From NCBI GenBank assembly GCA_014905825.1, contig JACGCN010000012.1, forward strand, positions 1,364,001 through 1,428,000: DNA of 64,000 nt, given 5' to 3'. A model generated the notes under the pieces. It had not been told where the DNA came from. It made no database searches and worked only from the letters and a program-made list of their open reading frames with translations. A program made the translations under genes and the position numbers. Origin of the DNA: Lyophyllum atratum. Lineage: Eukaryota > Basidiomycota > Agaricomycetes > Agaricales > Lyophyllaceae. The first letter of the stretch is position 1, and each line of letters opens with the position of its first letter. Shown here in pieces: positions 46,501-58,737 of the stretch.

Positions 46501-49385
46501 AGAGGATCATTCGGATGTGCCGCTCCCCTCTCCGACCGCGATTATCTTGCCCCGAGGCAGGTCGCGAACCCCTTGGGCGCAGGCGCTCACGATATTTCAT
46601 AAGCGCCTGCTTGTCTTACGCAGGAGCTGGATAACTCCCGCACTGGCTTTCGTGATTGTCATCATTCTCGCCTACTTTCCCCTCTACTTTCAACTGGGCA
46701 GCATACCAAGCTGTGTACGAACAGACGATCTCTCATTTCGACCCACTCCATTTTTCCTGCCGCTCGACAGCTCATACATCTTTGAGGGCCCTGTCCTGCT
46801 CTCGCCGCCGAACGTGACATCCATCTTGAACGTTGTCACGATCGCTCCCGATTATGGCATTCCAAACCAACCCCTATATCGCAACTTCCCCGATAACGCC
46901 TCCTTTGTCAGTGAAATTCAATCCCAGTTTGCCAACACCTCCTTCGGCGGTCTCTCCGTGAATCTCGACACACGAGAGGCATTGATCGCTTGGCAGGCGT
47001 TTTCGAGATTTAGGGCGGTTGAATTACTCAGCGTTTCCAATAACATCTTCTACAACCGCGCTCTAAACACGACCACCACTCCGCGCTTTATTTACGGCCA
47101 TTACGCTCCTCTTCCTGACATTGACGACAACAATTTGTTTGCTCTTCAAGGGATCGTCGTCATCGCAGTGGCATTGGTGCGTGATTCAACTCTCAGCTCT
47201 GATACCGACCAGCCCCCGCTCACTTCTCCAACGATACTAGATCTTGTACCCGGCATTCTCCACCCTATATGTGGCACGGGAGCGGCGATCATCTGTACAA
47301 GCCATGCAGGCTTCCAATGGGTTATCTGATCCCATCGGTCTCTGGCTGGGCCATCTTTTGTTCGATTCCATTCCGAGCGTTATCGTGTCTTCCGTCATCG
47401 CTGCCTTTTTCTCCTTAAAAGGAGAAAGAGCCACAGGGCTCGGTTTCATGGTAAACATCCTTTCTCTTGCAAACATCGTCGATATATGGCTTACATGGCT
47501 TCAGTGGCTCGTCCTAGTATGTTACAATGTTGCCGCGACGCTTCTCTCATACTGTTTTGCGGTCCTTACAGCGTCTCCCATCGGCGCATTTGCCTGCGTC
47601 ATCCTCTATCAGCTTATTGTGTTTGTCGTATGTTTAAAGCATCGCGTTCGACTGAAAGTTCACCGCTGATGATATCAAATAGGTGACACTCTTGCCGTAC
47701 ATTTTGACGACAACATTCGCGGTTATCGAGCGCGCCTCGTTGATCTTGAATGCGTGCTATTTCACGCTATCCCTTCTTGCACCCATCGTCAGCTTGGTAG
47801 GCCCATCCTCGACGACCTGGGAAGTATACTGATCCTATGTAATAGATACGAGCATGTTTTGTCGCCACCAATTTGTTTCAACTTGACTGCGATCACACGA
47901 ACATCTTACAAGGCTCCGCTCTCGGCTCGATTACTCATTACGGAGGCCCAATTCTCTACCTTATATTACAGTCCTGCATTTTATTGGCGATTCTCGTCTG
48001 GGCCGATTCAGGATCGCTCGAGCCATGGAGACGATTATTCAGGCGAAAACCCATTGCTGGACAGGAGAAATTCCACGATGACGTCGCAGCGGAGGCTAAG
48101 GAGGTCTCATCATCCACAGACGTTCTTCGCGTCCTGGGCGTGTCGAAGTCATACGATGGGAGGAGAGTAGTCGACGATGTCAGTTTCGGTGTCTCCAAGG
48201 ATACTATCTTTGCAATGCTCGGTCCCAACGGTGCAGGGAAGACCACGACACTCGACATCATTCGTATGTGATTCATTACCGGTTGGTTCTGGAGAGATTT
48301 TGAGGCTAGATTATAGGTGGTTCTGTAACGCCTGACGCCGGAGACGTCTGGATAGACGGAACATCGATGATGCGCCATCGAAGCGTGACTAGGTCGTCCC
48401 TTGGCGTATGCCCACAGTCTACCACCATCGACGCCCAGCTTACTGCGCGCGAGCATCTGTTCATATATGGACGACTAAAAGGACTATACCGAGGAGAGGA
48501 GCTTAATAACAGCATAAATTTGCTTTTACAAGCGACGGCCCTTGAGCCACATGCCGACCTACTCGCGAATAGGCTGTCTGGTGGAACCCAGAGGAAGTTG
48601 TCGCTTGCCATAGCCCTGATAGGTTCGCATTTCTATCATCTCGCTTTGATATCAATCGACCTTGCCTATCGTCTACCACTCAGGAAACCCTTCTGTCATC
48701 CTCATCGACGAATTTTCTACTGGCGTTGATGCCGCCGTGAAGAGAGATTTATGGAAGCTGATCAAGGCGTTGGCACCTGGTAAAGCTTTCGTGATTACCA
48801 CACGTAAGCCCCTACATACACTATCTACGACCCGCCGCTGACAGCAGTCATTCAGACTCTATGGAAGAAGCGTCCTCTCTTGCCACTAAAGTTGGAATTC
48901 TCTCGAAGCGAATGCTCGGTACGTCTCCTGTCAAACTTCACCTCTCCTGCATATTTCTAATGCCCTCCTCCATAGCCGTCGGATCGCCTACGGAGCTTGC
49001 AGGACGCTACTCCACATACACCGTTCACTTTTCCTGCCGAACCCCGTCAGACTGGGTCAAAGTCCAACAACTCATGGCACAGATCCCGCAATCAAAAATG
49101 GCGCTGGATCTCTCTACGCGTTTTGATGTTCCAATAACCACGTCTCGCCGCGGCGCAAAGAGCGCCATACCCAAGGAAGAAGGGGAGAAGGTATTGTCGC
49201 TGGCAGACCTCTTCCATCTCTTGGCGCAACAGACGGACCTCCCAGATTTTACGGTGGAAACATCCGGCCTAGAGGCTACGTTTATCAAAATCATCAGGGA
49301 GAATGACGCGTTAATCGCGCAGTCGGAGCGGGAGGATCAGGTTGGTTCGAATGGTAAGAGTGCAAGGGCGTGGGGACTGTGTTAA
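43559..49385 (+). CDS. ABCA-type full ABC transporter, with a one-base frameshift
   Basis: Membrane transporter of the ABCA/ABC2 lipid-exporter type, about 1595 residues if the frame is kept. Exons: 43559-43630, 43691-43777, 43832-44221, 44276-44375, 44431-44470, 44520-44550, 44605-44690, 44747-45160, 45211-45485, 45540-45874, 45933-46042, 46094-47176, 47241-47450, 47505-47627, 47683-47796, 47846-48263, 48317-48622, 48684-48803, 48856-48918, 48976-49385. NBD1: Walker A GPNGAGKST (split by an intron), signature LSGGQKRKLQLAIGL, Walker B VVLVDECTSGVDP. NBD2: GPNGAGKTTTLD, LSGGTQRKLSLAIAL, VILIDEFSTGVDA. In exon 8 the frame shifts at a run of six C (44924-44929). Every other phase fits exactly if one base is missing there. 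This is either a recent pseudogene or a homopolymer sequencing error; the rest is open, which favours the latter. Confidence 0.85.
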
Positions 49386-50503
49386 CTTGGAAGTGCATCT
49401 CAATAGCTGGCTGGGGAAAAGCTGGATTTGAGAGGGCATACGATGCGACCAACGACTTCATGACCGACGACACATTTGATGTTTTATGTATAATTTATGG
49501 CCTGTAGCTCCAACGCTAGCTTCCGTTTTCGTTTCCAGTTTTGGGCTCATCCTCACTTCTCCCGCGCCTGATAAAATACCGTGTTCCCTATGGCTCGACC
49601 GTTGGATCAAGTTTCACTTCGTTCTTGGAACAACGATGTTGGTCTCTTCGACATGATCATCAACCTTGACTTCACCTGCCTCCTCCTTGTTGAGTAGAGG
49701 GGGGTCGAATTATGATCGAGTCCTAACTTCGCGATTCCGCAACTCTCAAGCCTGCCGTAGAAGTACATCTCAGACCTTGGACGTTAAGCGAGCGATGAAA
49801 AGCATTGCATTGCAAACTACGGTACCAAATCCATCATCGTCGCACAATCAAAAGTTGGACGCCGTCAGAAAAGTCCTAGCCCGTCCCTTTGTGTAAACAA
49901 GGTATGTGGTGCCGAACGGGCGATGTCAGCGCGCGACCCAGCCCGAAGGGGGTCGCGCTCATCTCTCTGCACCTCCGTTTATCGTCATTGGCGATTTTGA
50001 TTGTGGAAGAATCGAGGAGACAAAAAAGTTGGCCTGGGTGTTTATAAACGTTTTTCAAATGACCCACGGTCATGTGGTTTTACCATTCGCGCACGGACCG
50101 TCGTTGGGCTTGTGCCCATTCTGATTCACTTCCTTCCACTTCCCTCAGCCGCCTCACTCATTTCCATGGAACGGAATCAACCGCAAGAATCCTTTGTATC
50201 CTGCTACCGTTTAGAATATGATAAAATTTCGACTAATTTTCTAAATTCAATGATCGAGAAAGTACGGACGTCCAACATCGGAGCACCTCTCCGTCCGGAC
50301 CGTTCAGACACGCATTTTATTCCGGGGACCCAAAAATACAATCGAACAAGTTTCTCCTGGAGCTTCTTCGCGTCAGCTGGCCCGTCCAAAATGATCTCAG
50401 CTGTCCCAGACACAAGGCCCGTTGGACTCCATATACCAGATTGTCTTCTCGAAGGACTCGCAAAGCAGCCTCCACTCCCTGACCACGATCTTCGCAGTCC
50501 TCG
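49386..50503. other. Intergenic region between ABC transporter and SGNH hydrolase
   Basis: Over 1.1 kb with only short, unconvincing frames. It presumably includes the transporter's 3' UTR and the hydrolase promoter. Confidence 0.5.
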
Positions 50504-52050
50504 ATGAAGTTACTTGCCGTTTTTCTCTTAGGTTTCGCCCCGCAATTACAGGGAGCCATTGCACAGGATTTCCCTGTCGTCACGAATGTTACATCGCCTC
50601 TGACGCTCGCAATACAACCAGCCTGTGGGGCATTGAACTCTCCCCACGCGGCCGAAATCAACACCGGGATCAACCTCAGTGCTACGAGGTGCGTATGATA
50701 TTCTACCGTTCATACCTATATTGATTCGGTGTTCTAGGACCATCGTCGCGTTTGGCGATTCTTGGACTTCAAATGGAGGTGAGAGCGTGCCATCATAACG
50801 AATAGTCAGTAGTTGTTGAACCATGATTCTGCAGCAAATGGAACGGTTCCTGTCCCTCCGATCATGTGGCCCCCATCTCCTTCCGCTGGGTCGCGTGTGA
50901 CCTCTAATCGTAGAGCCACAAATGGATTCGTTTGGGTTGAAGATTTGGCGAATTCTCTGGGGGCAAAACTCCTCAACGTGAGTTTGCGACCTCATACCCT
51001 CATACGTTTTTCTCCCTGACGGTTCTTATTCAGTATGCCTGGGGTGGCGCGATAATCGATAATTTTGCTTGGAATACCACAAGCCCCCGCAATAGGACGG
51101 TATGGAGTTCTTCCATAAAAATCCGTGGACATCCTTGCTAACTCACCAAATCATGCAAGGCCGCTCAAAGGACTGACTTCGTTGCAGAAACCAGACTCTT
51201 TCTTCTCCAGGGAAAATTCCTGGACTCCCTCGTTCCAAGCCAAACACTGTATACAGTAGCATTTGGTATCAAGTACGTCTTACACAGGCGGTTTCCGTAC
51301 TTTTGTTGACCTATCTTTGTAGTGATGAAGGCCAGTTCGAAATAGGTGAGTCTACTTTTGATCCACAGGTCCTTCACGGGTAGATCAATTTCTATCCACG
51401 CAGCTGGTGGAAACTGGACTTTGGCGTACGAGACTTATGTACGTTCCCTGCGAGTCCTGTCTTGGCGAGTGTTCATTGCCAATCTACAGGTAACCAAACT
51501 CGGGGAGCTGCAGGCCAATGGAGCCAAGAACATACTTATTCATGGGGTCAGGGACACTGCGCCCTTACTTCTCTCCTCCTTGCGGATGCTTAGACGGTTT
51601 CTCAATATAGATGTACAAATCGCACCCCAACAGTGATATCCTGCAGGACAATATCTTTGCGTATCTCCGGGAGTCCCATAGGGTCAATGGCACTGCTATC
51701 GCATACGTGAACCTTGAACAGTAAGTGAAGTCTCATCACATAGGTGTCTCTTGTGTTATCCTGCTCATCACGCCATCATTAGCCTCTTCTCCGCAATCGC
51801 AAGCACACCAGGCCCCTTCGGCTACCTCGGTAATCCAACGTGTCTCGTCAGCACATCAACGACTGCAGGGGGTTGTTCTGATGCTGATCACAGCGTCTTC
51901 TGGATCCGTAAGTCTCCTTACTCTGGCCTGAGAACCGAGTTTCACGATAAGCTTCTTGCTTTCGGGTTAGCTGGGCATCCCTCTTTGACGACGCACAGGT
52001 TGATAAGCGAGTACACCGCAGCCGTCTTAAAGAACTGTTTGGTTCAGTAA
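50504..52050 (+). CDS. Secreted SGNH/GDSL-type esterase
   Basis: Predicted extracellular hydrolase of 325 residues acting on ester bonds, resembling fungal carbohydrate esterases of the CE16 type. Exons: 50504-50688, 50738-50778, 50835-50977, 51034-51099, 51160-51272, 51323-51345, 51404-51438, 51490-51546, 51611-51720, 51783-51907, 51971-52050; the frame closes. The N-terminus (MKLLAVFLLGFAPQLQGAIA) is a signal peptide. Active-site blocks are GDSWT (nucleophile Ser, about residue 71), the YAWGGA region (block II Gly), GINDEG (block III Asn) and DHSVFWIPGHPS (Asp and His of the triad). Several N-glycosylation sequons (NVT, NLS, NGT, NTT, NWT). Eleven small exons, two of them under 36 nt. Confidence 0.85.
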
Positions 52051-52307
52051 AGATGAAAGCGAAGGGAAACGTGATAACCGCCTTCTAGAGTATTGCCACA
52101 GTTCAATAAATTTAGTGTCTTGCGACCTCTGTCCTTGACATCGTAGTACTCTACGTTTCGGGGGTTCGTCGCGTCCCTTAATTGCTGTTACGACATCATG
52201 TGATGTGACATTGTGCCACCATGCATCCATATCGTGACGAATCGCATTTCTGAGCAGCAGCGCTCATCTACTGATCGACTCAAGTCTCCTCAAATCTCTT
52301 ACGCGGA

Positions 52308-54891
52308 ATGGATCATAACGAGGAAGACGATATAGCCAGGTCAGCACTACTTATCAACGCGAAGTTGATCCTACTTAGCAAGTTTCTCTAGGGCAATCGC
52401 TCTCAGCCTACAAGGACCGAGCAAGCCAGAGGTTATCAACTTGGAAAGTGATACTGAAGAAGACGAGGACGCGATATTTCAGGCACAACTGAAACAAGCT
52501 ATGGAGGCATCTGAGGCCGAGTCGTCTGGTCAAGCCAGCGCGTCAAGAGCTGTGGCTTCTTCGGCACCAGTCTCTCCACCTCAGCCACAGCCACAGCCGC
52601 AGCTGAATGTTGCGGGAGGATCTACTTTCCTTTCAGAACGAGCGCAAATGGAGAAGGAGCGACGGGAGCGTCAGAAGCGCCTCAGACCGGAGACTGTGGT
52701 GGAGGAGAGTTTTGGCGGAGACGACGAGGAAGATGATGATACAGAGCTCAGGGAGCCCCCTGCCAAGAGGCAACATATTTCCTCCTCATCTGGCGTACGT
52801 GCTAACGTCCGGGGGAATCACCCCATTCCCTCCTCCAGTCAGAGAAGTGGCGCATCGAGTCGAAATGGCTTCGCCAGTGTCCCATCCGGCGAAGACATGT
52901 TCTGGAATGGCGAGTTGCGGCAAACTGCTACGCAGTTTGGCGAACCCCGGAAAGACGGAAAGCCGACCTTTAGACTTACGGAAATACTGGGAAATGTGCG
53001 CCGTTTCCTCCTGGCATTTGTACCTTCCTCACGACTCGCATTTTCTGGTAGAAATCTGAGATATCTTTTGCGATTATGTCTTCGTATTCTCTGGATTTCA
53101 GCTGGATCTATCAATTTTTCGATCCTTCTGTACCTGTTATCATGGTTGCCCAGCCCGACGAGTCTGGTCGAGCCAGTCTGAAGAACGTCCTACCCAATTG
53201 GATTAGAACGACGCCATTTTTGAGGGGTGGTCGAGGATGCATGCACATGAAAGTAAGCTTACACACTGTAAGACGTTTTCGAGAAACTGATTCGATACCC
53301 GTAGTTCATGCTCGTGAGTAAATAATTAGTTACTCACATTGAAACCAGGGCTTTCCTACCTTCTATGCAGCTATTCTATAAAACTGGACGCCTTCGCATT
53401 GTTGTGTCTACCGCAAATCTTGTTTCCTATGATTGGCGAGAAATCGAAAATGTGAGCAGCAAATAGAATGCCTGTATCTGTCAAACTAAATAGACGATAG
53501 ACCGTTTGGTTGCAAGATTTACCATTACGCTCCAAACCTATACCGCACGACCCAAGAGCCCCACAGGATTTTCCTACAGTCCTGCAAGGCGTACTTCATG
53601 CACTAAACGTACAGCCAGCGCTGAAGACGATGATCAATGATAACGTTAGACACTCATCAGTAAGGTTCTACCTCTTCTGATTCTTACAATTTCTAGCACC
53701 CCGATCTGCCGTTGACATCTATTGAAGAGCTTAGGATGCTCTGGGATTGGTCGAGTGTCAACGTTCACCTTGTCGCCTCCCTCGCCGGCAAGCACGAGGG
53801 GTGGCCCAGTGTAGTCAAGTTCGTTTTTTGTCGATCTTGAACGTGGTCGTAAGCTCACGCCAAACAATACATCTAGAACTGGCCATCCGAGGATCATGCA
53901 GTTAGTGCGGAACATGGGCCTGCGTACGGGGAAAGGCAGAGGATCCAAAGATATCACGTTGGAATGCCAGGTTAGTTGTTCCTTTGCACGTGGTGCCTCG
54001 CTCATCGTCTCCTCCGATGGAAAATCAGGGTTCAAGTATCGGCATCTACACGACCCAGTGGATGAACGAGTTTCACTGGTCGGCACGAGGCGAGTCAGCT
54101 GAGGATTGGCTCGATGAACCCAAAAAGAAACGAGAGAAGCTTCCTTATCCTTCCGCTAAGGTCGTGTATCCGACGAAGGCGACCGTCCAGCAAAGTAGAC
54201 TCGGTGAACCGGTGGGTTCTCCGACTGGTATCTCAGGCGCCTGTTGAATGAACAATTAAACTAGGGTGGCGGAACAATGTTTTGCAGGCGGAAACAGTGG
54301 GCCGCTAAAAACTTCCCCAGGGACCATTTCTATGATTCGAAGAGCAAAGGCGGTGCCGTGCTAATGCATTCTAAGGTACCAAAGGGTCCTCCGGTGTTTC
54401 AGTCCTCGATCTAGCCTGACATAGGGTTTACGTAGATGATCATCGCCACCTATAAGGAAACATCAAAAGGGAAGCAGGCACAGGGTTCAGAAACGGAGGA
54501 GGACTCCGATGATGAAATCCAAGTTATCGAGCCTGCTATAGGCTGGGCTTACGTCGGATCACATAACTTTACACCTTCGGCTTGGGGCACTTTGTCAGGC
54601 TCTGGGTTCAATCCTGTTCTGAACGTGAGTAGATCATTCCTGTCTTGCGTCCTTTCTCCATCCACGGAATTTATCATATCATGTCAGATATCGAACTATG
54701 AATTAGGAATCATATTCCCTCTGCGCGACAAGGAGCACGCAGAGTCTGTAACGTGCTTCGAAAGACCGCCGAAGAAGTATAATCTGGGGAAAGATGAACC
54801 ATGGGTAAGACGGGTAATGCGTTGATCGTTTCTGGGGTACTAACTTTCTCAATAGATGCAGGAGGAATCAGCCTATCACCAGAACGAGTAG
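52308..54891 (+). CDS. TDP1: Tyrosyl-DNA phosphodiesterase 1
   Basis: DNA-repair enzyme of 645 residues that removes topoisomerase I peptides and other adducts from DNA 3' ends. Exons: 52308-52339, 52392-52995, 53052-53252, 53305-53313, 53371-53451, 53501-53659, 53697-53818, 53877-53970, 54029-54211, 54265-54375, 54436-54624, 54688-54804, 54856-54891; the frame closes. The first catalytic motif is HMKFMLLFY (about 277), followed by STANLVSYDW. The second is LMHSKMIIATYK (about 530), followed by GSHNFTPSAWG. The N-terminus has two ubiquitin-interacting-motif-like helices (EEDDIARAIALSLQG and EEDEDAIFQAQLKQAMEASE), then a disordered acidic/Ser region. Exon 4 is only nine bases. Family members share the PLD fold and nuclear location. 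Confidence 0.93.
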
Positions 54892-55798
54892 AGTTTTCAT
54901 TCCATGCCGGCTTGTATTTTTAGATGCCTTTTCGCTTTGCGCTATCGATCACATAGATTACGCTTGTTGGGGTTAACTTTTCCCTGACGTACCACGACTC
55001 GGATTTGACTGTGATCCACGGAGAGTCGCGGGCCGATGTGGGGATTGAAGAACTCCAATGCAGTTATTCGTGTACTTATTGCGGGCTTCGCGGTCTTGGG
55101 GCTGACCGCGAGGCCATGGATTGTTTGGAGAGTTGATGATGGTCGCGACTATGTCCAGACAAGCGGCGTAAAATGCTTCACGAGCGAAAAATGGACGGCC
55201 CCTGACTTTTTCATATGCGGCAGCTATGAAGTCAGGGCTCGACGACAGGCGTCGCCCAGCTTGATCGCCGCCGAAAGGTACACAGTTAATCACTCAACCT
55301 ACAAGTCCCCGCGACCTGGATACGACCCAGAGGATATGGGTTTTGTTCATCAAAATGAAAATGCACAGCGAATGCTCTGCGTATTGATCAATCTACGTCA
55401 GTCATGGTCACATTATATGATCACTTGTCTCCCTCCCCCCCTCCAAAAAGACAACGTGAGAATTTGGTCTGACTACGGGAGACTACGTATGATCAATTGA
55501 TCTTTCGTGACAAGTGTACTTTGGCAGACTGGCATTACATTTTATAGTGCTACGGATTAGACCTATATGTACGTGGCGTATGTAGAACAACAAGACTTTT
55601 GCTAATACAACTAACTAATGGGGAGGAGTATAGGTAATTATACAACAACTCTGAGTACACCTACGTGGATAGTGCGGAATAAAGATATGTCTAGGAAACA
55701 GTAGTATGACGGCGGCAAAATTATAGGTGAGTGATTACTTTCAATGATGTTAATAGGGTAAGTTAGACGAGTCAATTAAATGAACTAGACGATAATAA
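54892..55798. other. Intergenic region between convergent genes
   Basis: About 900 bp, AT-rich toward the right. It lies between the 3' ends of TDP1 (plus) and the adenylate-forming enzyme (minus). No supported gene. Confidence 0.5.
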
Positions 55799-57731
55799 TC
55801 AGCGCATGCGCACGAAGATCTGATCAATCTGAGATTTGAAGGCTTCCTCGACGGCCTTGCGCCGAATGTTGCCCTTGGTGGCAGTTCTGGGGAGTGACTG
55901 CGGTGGGACGACAACGATCATATCGGTGTGGGTGATGCGTTCGTGGAGGTAGCGCCTGGAGTGGAAGTGCCTGGTTTTGCGGATGATCTCCTTTTTGAGC
56001 CTTTCAACCTCCACGTCCGACGAGGGCTCGATGAACATGACTGGTGAAGGGCGCCCGGAGCCTACGACGACGCAGTGGGCGATGAGATTTCCACACATAG
56101 CAAGTACGTTCTCTTCAATAGCTCTGTGAGGTGAAGCACCGTAAGCAGACGATCTTTAACAGACTAGCTTGTCAATCCGCGTACTTTGTGTCACATCGCA
56201 GACTATTTTCAGATTTGATCCAGTCATCATCTCGTCCTCGGAAGATATACATTCCAGGAGACGCCTCCTGAAACAGATCTCCAGTGTGGAAGTCGCCATC
56301 AGCCTGTCTCAAGGAGGTGTGAGGGCAATCTGGTGACTCCGCAGGGATGATAAGCTCCATCAGTCGCGCAGTCGACTGGTGTCCAGACGAGGCAGCTGGC
56401 GCGATTGATACAAATCGATATGTGAATCCGTCTAGTGATCGAAGTAAACCAGGATTGGATCCAGATGCGCCAACGGAAAGGAGAATGGCCCCGCATTCGG
56501 TGCTCCCGAAGAGATTCTATGTCGTAATTTAGCTGAGAACTCAGGCATAATGATGAGAGACGCACCCGAAGTTTAAGGCCATTTTTATAAGCCCACTCTT
56601 CGTCCTCACGAGGCAAAGGCAGACCGCTGTACAGAATCTCGTCGAGACCGCCAAGGAGCGTCAGCAGCTTGGGATCCATACGAGAGGCCTTGAGATGGTT
56701 TGCGAGGAAAGTTGGAAACTGATTCAGCCGGTTGAGCCCAGCATGATGAATCATATGAACAAGCTCTGTCGAGGGGAATGAGATCGTCGTGGGCTGAATG
56801 ACGCATGACCCATGCTGAAGGCTGCCAAGGAACACTGCAATTGGCCGACGATGTCAGCGTGTGAGAAATAGCTCGAATTCTAAAAAAGAAAACTTACTGA
56901 AGGTTTGAGCAATATGACACATGCTTCCCCTATGAGTAACGTGGGTGCAATTAGATCTTTGTTCGTTTCGTTAGCAAGTGATCAGAGAGAACGTACATCC
57001 AAACAGTCACATCCTGACGGCTGGGGGTTTTAGGAACAGATATCTGATTTGACTTGTGGATTGCGGATTCGAGCCAAGAGAAACTGCACGGGACCAGCTT
57101 AGGGCTGCCTGATGTCGAGCCACTGGTGTGGAATATGAAAGCGATTTCCTCGGCGGTCGACTGCGAGATGTCTGGTAAGGCCACATCGGTGGTTTCGGAG
57201 ACCGTGAGAGCGGCGGAGGAGTGTAGGGGCACGAAGCAGTCGTCAAGGACATGCTCGTATGTCCGATCGTGGACGAGAGCCCTGGCACCGGACTTCTGGA
57301 GGAGCTCGTAGACAACGACTGGGTTGGGGAGCCGTAAACTGAATAGCTGAGGAATGTATCCGGCTCTGGAGATGCCGTAGATGTGAAGCACATCTACATA
57401 GGTGAATCCTCCAACCCTATACCGCGGAGAGTTCATTGGAGATCCAATGAGGCATACGCGGGGACACATACCATAAGCCTATCACGGACTTCGGGGGAAT
57501 ACCATCGCGCGTGAAAGTACGCGTCCAGTGTCGGGCGTAAGACTCGACATCTCTCCAGAACTGCCGATATGAGATAGGCGTCCAATTCTCTACGCGTCCG
57601 GAGGATTGATCAAGCTCAGGAACCTTAAAGACCGGAGACAAGGAATGACGAGCTGCGCTTGACTCAAGGACGGTGAGATGGGACCTGAGCATAGTAGGAG
57701 GAGCCAAGGGTATAAGGCAACGAATTGGCAT
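55799..57731 (-). CDS. Adenylate-forming enzyme (AMP-binding, acyl-CoA synthetase/NRPS-like)
   Basis: Predicted enzyme of 545 residues that activates a carboxylic acid as acyl-AMP; substrate unknown. Minus-strand exons: 57731-57472, 57416-56997, 56929-56898, 56834-56566, 56516-56185, 56123-55799; the frame closes. Motifs: the phosphate-binding loop FHTSGSTSGSPK, NLFGSTECG (aromatic/TE motif), HTGDLF, GRDDDWIK with hinge, and the C-terminal LPRTATKGNIRRKAVEEAF with the catalytic Lys. No carrier-protein or reductase domain follows, so it is a stand-alone adenylation unit rather than an NRPS-like reductase. Fungal A-domain proteins of this shape start near RSHLTVLESSAARHS. A second ATG at codon 14, directly before that stretch, could be the true start. 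Confidence 0.82.
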
Positions 57732-58737
57732 CGCATTGAAAGATGAGTCCTCTTATAAGTTAGGCAATGATCCAAAGTGTAAAATTTTGAAACACGCACC
57801 AGTGCAAGTTCAGGTTGCCATCCGTCTAAGTTGGGTAATTGGCCTTGATAGACGTCCGGCGCACTGGAGCCTGATGGCGCCAACGGCAGAAATCGACACA
57901 CCGAGAGGTACTGGTTAGGTACTGCCACTAGATGCCACGCGAGCCTGTTGGATGATAGTCGCCCGTTAGCTCCGACTAGGGCGGTAACCCCAGATGATGA
58001 CTGGTTGAGTGCTGAAACATCACCGAGACCAGAGCTGACCAAACATCGGGGGATCACTGAAGCCTATGCCTTCTTTGCTGCTTCTGTTCACTCACATCAG
58101 TTCGGCATCATGATGGCTTGGACCACGACGTACAGTTTGTAGATGCTGCGGTGAGAACTCTGACATTCGCTGCCGAACGCCAGTGATTTAATTTTGTAGT
58201 TGTACTTACGGAAGGGTGCTTCCAAAAGGTTTATTTTCCGCGGGTTTGAGAATACTGTTAATGACTCGTACCTTTCAGCACAGAAAGCCTACAAGTTCGA
58301 GTCGGAAAGGAGGATGGAGGCCTCCGATTTGGATCGGGAAGTGTCAGTAAACTTGCGCAAACCGGGAGTATTTCTTGGCCACGTGCGCTCTCAACCGTGT
58401 TGGTTTTATTTTCCAAGGCTATCCTCCAGAAGACATACCTGTCAAAGTTTCTCCTCATGTTGCCTGAAAACATATTTCTCCTTCATTTTGTCTCTTTTGG
58501 AGCATTCGCGATCAATACCTTCCGGTCCCGGAGTCCGATGAGGTTGGCAAGACTCAAGGGCCGCGCGTGGCTGACCCGACGAGAACGAAATCGAAGATGA
58601 CACAGGAATTCAGGGGGCTTTCGAGTGGCTGTCCTCTTCTTCACATTCTTCTACTACTTTTCTTCGTTTCTGTCCCTCGCAGGCCGAGATTTTTGTCTTT
58701 GTCGCTCTGGTAGCTGTTTCCTGCGCACTCGCACATC
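57732..58737. other. Divergent promoter region
   Basis: One kilobase between the start codons of the adenylating enzyme (minus) and the membrane protein (plus). The right 150 bp are strongly pyrimidine-rich, as expected for a fungal core promoter or 5' UTR. No further gene seen. Confidence 0.5.

Noticed and set aside
10866..57731. A biosynthetic gene cluster formed by the acyltransferase, P450 and adenylating enzyme
   Set aside because: They lie 45-50 kb apart and are separated by ribosomal, V-ATPase, karyopherin and DNA-repair genes plus mobile elements, so there is no clustering to support it.
58625..58737. Hydrophobic GTG-initiated frame (LFFTFFYYFSSFLSLA) as a signal peptide exon for the membrane protein
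   Set aside because: No ATG and no splice pair brings it into frame with 58738; the hydrophobicity reflects the pyrimidine-rich leader.
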